Shown piece by piece: positions 5,555 through 7,791 of a stretch of DNA of 7,791 nt (positions are counted from its first letter, which is position 1; every line of letters starts with the position of its first letter). Below the pieces are notes generated by a model, which had not been told where the DNA came from, ran no database searches, and saw only the letters and a program-made list of their open reading frames with translations. The position numbers and the translations under genes are program-made. The DNA comes from 66-474 sp035717365 (GTDB lineage: Bacteria; Pseudomonadota; Gammaproteobacteria; Xanthomonadales; Rhodanobacteraceae). The stretch covers positions 1 through 7,791 of the forward strand of contig DASTIS010000067.1 of the NCBI GenBank assembly GCA_035717365.1. The letters are read 5' to 3'.

Positions 5555-6379
5555 TTATCCGCGCCGTCTTTGCGACACGCGAAGTTGGAACATCAGCTTG
5601 GTCATCAGCAACCGCTCCTCCACCGGCTTCTCGACCAGATCGCTGGCACCGGCTTTCAGCAGCGCGGCCTGATTGGCGGGATTTTCGTCACCGGTCATGA
5701 CCAGCACCGGCAGCGCGCCCTTGCCCAGCTCGAGGTCGAAACGGATCCATTCCAGCAGGTCGCCCCCGGACATCTCGCCCTTGAGGCTCACATCGGTCAA
5801 CACCAGGTCCGCGCCGATCTCGCCGCTGTCATGCGCACGACCCAGGAATTCGACCGCTTCCTCGGCGCTGCCGGCGAGATGCACGGTCAGGCCGTAGCGC
5901 TGCATGACCCGGCTGGTGGCGAGCGCGACGACGCGGCTGTCCTCGACATACAGCACCGTGCCTTCGGCGTGGTCGAGCGGGGCAACGTATCCGCCGATGA
6001 AATCCGCCAGCGCCGCGAAGCCCGCGGCCTTGTCGAAATAGTCGGTGATCGCGTCGCCGATCTGGCGATTCTGCAAGCGTTCGTCGACGTCGCCCGACAC
6101 CGCGACGATCGGGATGTAGGCCTGCGAGGCATGCTCGCGCACGTACTCGGCGAGCGCCGAACCATCCATGTCGGGCAGCCGCAGCGCGGTCGTGACCAGA
6201 TCCACCACGCCCTCGTGCAACGCCTGCTGCGCTTCGGCGCCACTCGCGCAAGTAATCACCGTCGCGTCGGGCAAGTCCTTTTCCAGCAGCCTCGCGATCA
6301 GGGTACGCGCCACCCTGGAGCCGTCCACCACCATCACGCGCGGATTGTCGCTGGCGATATGGCGGAGGACGTCGTTCAT
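5555..6379 (-). CDS. Response regulator with two receiver domains, the first degenerate
   Basis: This is a 274-residue cytoplasmic protein made of two receiver (REC) domains and no output domain. REC1 covers about residues 13-130. Its acidic pocket has Asp19 but Gly20 (usually Asp or Glu), and the phospho-acceptor position in 'DLVTTALRLPDMDG' is Ala65 instead of Asp (codon GCG, 6187-6185). Ser95 and Lys117 occupy the switch positions. REC1 therefore should not be phosphorylated. REC2 covers about 140-266 and keeps Glu146/Asp147, phospho-acceptor Asp196 (LVLTDVSL), Thr229 and Lys251 (VEKPV), so it should be active. The protein probably signals by protein contact; partner and stimulus are unknown. 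The ATG at 6379 has only a weak ribosome binding site (GGA six bases upstream). It is followed closely by ung. No histidine kinase gene is in the window. Confidence 0.92.
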   Translation of the reverse strand: MNDVLRHIASDNPRVMVVDGSRVARTLIARLLEKDLPDATVITCASGAEAQQALHEGVVDLVTTALRLPDMDGSALAEYVREHASQAYIPIVAVSGDVDERLQNRQIGDAITDYFDKAAGFAALADFIGGYVAPLDHAEGTVLYVEDSRVVALATSRVMQRYGLTVHLAGSAEEAVEFLGRAHDSGEIGADLVLTDVSLKGEMSGGDLLEWIRFDLELGKGALPVLVMTGDENPANQAALLKAGASDLVEKPVEERLLMTKLMFQLRVSQRRRG

Positions 6380-6397
6380 GCGGGATCCAGGAAGGGC

Positions 6398-6476
6398 AAG
6401 AAGGGGGTCAGGTTCACTTTTGGCCTATACCCTCGCACGTCGCCCCGACATTAAAAGTGAACCTGACCCTCTTCTT
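6398..6476. repeat. 79-bp inverted-repeat element between ftsX and the response regulator
   Basis: The arm GGGTCAGGTTCACTTTT (6405-6421) is matched exactly by AAAAGTGAACCTGACCC (6453-6469), and the match extends outwards through AAGAAG / CTTCTT with one mismatch (23 of 24). The spacer is 31 bases. In RNA it would form a very stable hairpin just after the ftsX stop and just before the response-regulator start. It may be a miniature mobile element that also separates the two transcripts. There is no clear T-run after the stem, so terminator activity is uncertain. Confidence 0.8.
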
Positions 6477-6484
6477 TCTTCTTT

Positions 6485-7438
6485 TCAGCGGGCGGCGCGC
6501 GCCAAGTGCCTGCTGCTCGCAATCCAGGCACCCAGCCAGCCAAGCACCAGCGCAATCGCCAGCGTAATCACGAGCGTATCCCATGGCAACGCGCCAAAGT
6601 GCAGGCGACCCGCATAACTGGCGACCAGGTCACGCACCGGACGGGCCAGAACCGCCTCCAGCAGCATCACCAGCAGCACCGCGACGATGCCGGCAGCAAG
6701 TCCGTACCAGGCGCCTTCGTAGAGATACGGACGACGCACGAACGACGCGCTGGCACCGATCAACCGCTGCACCGCGATTTCGTCCGCACGGCCGCGGATA
6801 TCCAGGCGCACCGTGTTGCCGATCACCAATACCGCGGCGGCTCCCAGCAGCGCCGCCAGCAGCAGCGCGACGCGCCGTCCCAGTGCGACCAGCGCATCCA
6901 GTCTGGCCCGCCACTGGCCGTTGTCCTGGACCAGATCGACCTGCGACATCCCACGCACGGCGTCCACCAGCGACTCGACCTGCGCACGATCGGCGCCCGC
7001 GTGCGGTTCGACCAGCAACACGAAGGGCAGCGGATTGGCCGGCACCTCGTGGATGGCATCGCCGAAACCCTGCATCGCGGCCAGCTCGGCAAGCCCCTGT
7101 TGCGGCGTACGCAGCGTCACCGCGCCCACGTCGTTGCGCTGGCGCAGTTCCTGCGCCAGCGTTGCTGCCTGTTCCGCACCTTGACCCTGCTTCAGGAACA
7201 CGCTGACCGCCTGCGAATCGCCCAGCGCGGTCGCCAGATGCTGGACGTTGGTCAGCAGCAGGTAGAACGCCAGCGGCAACGCCAGCGCGATACCCATGAC
7301 CGCGATGGTGAGCGCCGTTCCCAGCGGATGTCGCGCCAACTGTCGCAGGCTGTCGCGCAGGCACCACGCGTGCTGCCGCCGCCACATGCCCCAACGCGAG
7401 TGGCGCGCTTCCGAAGCCATGGCCATGCGCGTGTTCAT
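6485..7438 (-). CDS. ftsX: Cell-division ABC transporter-like permease FtsX
   Basis: This 317-residue inner-membrane protein is the partner of the ATPase FtsE. FtsEX sits at the division septum and controls murein hydrolase activation rather than moving a substrate. Topology fits the family: a cytoplasmic basic N-terminus, TM1 at about 41-62, a periplasmic domain at about 66-185 (including VSVFLKQGQ and NPLPFVLLVEP), then TM2 (190-210), TM3 (243-264) and TM4 (286-308). The loop RGRADEIAVQRLIGAS (215-230) is the typical FtsX/MacB-type coupling region. The ATG at 7438 overlaps the ftsE stop (ATGA), indicating translational coupling. Length is somewhat below E. coli FtsX (352) because the N-terminal part is shorter. 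The gene ends just before the 79-bp inverted-repeat element, which probably marks the end of the ftsEX transcript. Confidence 0.96.
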   Translation of the reverse strand: MNTRMAMASEARHSRWGMWRRQHAWCLRDSLRQLARHPLGTALTIAVMGIALALPLAFYLLLTNVQHLATALGDSQAVSVFLKQGQGAEQAATLAQELRQRNDVGAVTLRTPQQGLAELAAMQGFGDAIHEVPANPLPFVLLVEPHAGADRAQVESLVDAVRGMSQVDLVQDNGQWRARLDALVALGRRVALLLAALLGAAAVLVIGNTVRLDIRGRADEIAVQRLIGASASFVRRPYLYEGAWYGLAAGIVAVLLVMLLEAVLARPVRDLVASYAGRLHFGALPWDTLVITLAIALVLGWLGAWIASSRHLARAAR

Positions 7439-7791
7439 GCCACCTCGCTCGCGGGAACATCGTCGATCAGATGACCATGGTCAAGCACCACCACCCGCTG
7501 CTTCATCCGCTTCAACAACTGCAGGTCGTGGCTCGCGACCAGGATCGTGATGCCGGTCTGTTTGAGGTCCAGGAACAAGCGCATGATTTCCTCGGACAGT
7601 TGCGGATCGAGGTTGCCGGTGGGTTCGTCGGCGATGATCAGCGAGGGGCGGCCGACGATCGCGCGCGCAATCCCCACCCGTTGTTGCTCACCGGTGGACA
7701 GGCCGAACGGAGCATTCTTGCCGCGCCCGGCAAGACCCACCTTTTCCAGTGCACCGCGCACCCGCTTCGCGCGTTCGTCGCGCGGAATGCC
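7435..7791 (-). CDS. ftsE: Cell-division ATP-binding protein FtsE, C-terminal part (5' end outside window)
   Basis: The frame is open to the window edge (GIPRDERAKRVRGALEKVGL...), so about 118 C-terminal residues are present; Walker A and the start are missing. The ABC signature reads LSTGEQQRVGIARA, with Thr where most ABC ATPases, including E. coli FtsE (LSGGEQQRV), have Gly. Walker B is SLIIADEPTGNLD, with the catalytic Glu present, and the H-loop is ASHD. The GNLD D-loop and the direct overlap with ftsX identify it as FtsE rather than another ABC ATPase. It is a cytoplasmic ATPase whose cycles drive FtsX conformational changes at the septum. The GTG at 7761 is internal, not a start. Confidence 0.95.
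   Translation of the reverse strand, partial: GIPRDERAKRVRGALEKVGLAGRGKNAPFGLSTGEQQRVGIARAIVGRPSLIIADEPTGNLDPQLSEEIMRLFLDLKQTGITILVASHDLQLLKRMKQRVVVLDHGHLIDDVPASEVA

Overview
The window looks like a core-genome segment of a high-GC gammaproteobacterium of the Xanthomonadales/Lysobacterales, possibly Rhodanobacteraceae-like. This rests on protein resemblance (PriA, RpoH, Ung, FtsEX, and DUF3667/DUF4286-type proteins), GC-rich codon use and gene order. No database search was run, so the family placement is an inference. I found no phage, toxin-antitoxin, CRISPR or defence system. The novelty is in regulatory and repeat DNA.

Left part, plus strand: the 3' end of a multi-pass membrane protein (DUF3667-like) overlaps by ATGA a 100-residue DUF4286-like protein. 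A gene-free stretch of about 300 bases follows. It carries two perfect DnaA boxes in inverted orientation about 75 bases upstream of priA, the gene for the primosomal replication-restart helicase. PriA is intact and carries an unusual, palindrome-rich, in-frame segment of about 24 codons near its C-terminus.

Middle: priA and rpoH converge on a gene-free stretch of about 510 bases. It is filled by three 93-bp elements with GTAGGTTGGG / CCCAACCTAC ends, alternating with four related GC-rich hairpins that resemble terminators.

Right part, all minus strand, in transcription order: ftsE (cut by the window end), ftsX (ATGA overlap), a 79-bp inverted-repeat element, a double-receiver response regulator, ung, then rpoH. 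In enterobacteria ftsE-ftsX-rpoH lie next to each other; here a regulator and a DNA-repair gene lie between ftsX and rpoH. The rpoH leader has a good extended -10 promoter and a perfectly symmetric CIRCE-like operator, which suggests that the heat-shock sigma factor may itself be under HrcA control. The first receiver domain of the response regulator has lost its phospho-acceptor aspartate, while the second keeps all key residues.

Together the genes cover replication restart, base-excision repair, the heat-shock response and cell-division envelope remodelling. Possible links between them are DnaA binding at priA and HrcA binding at rpoH.
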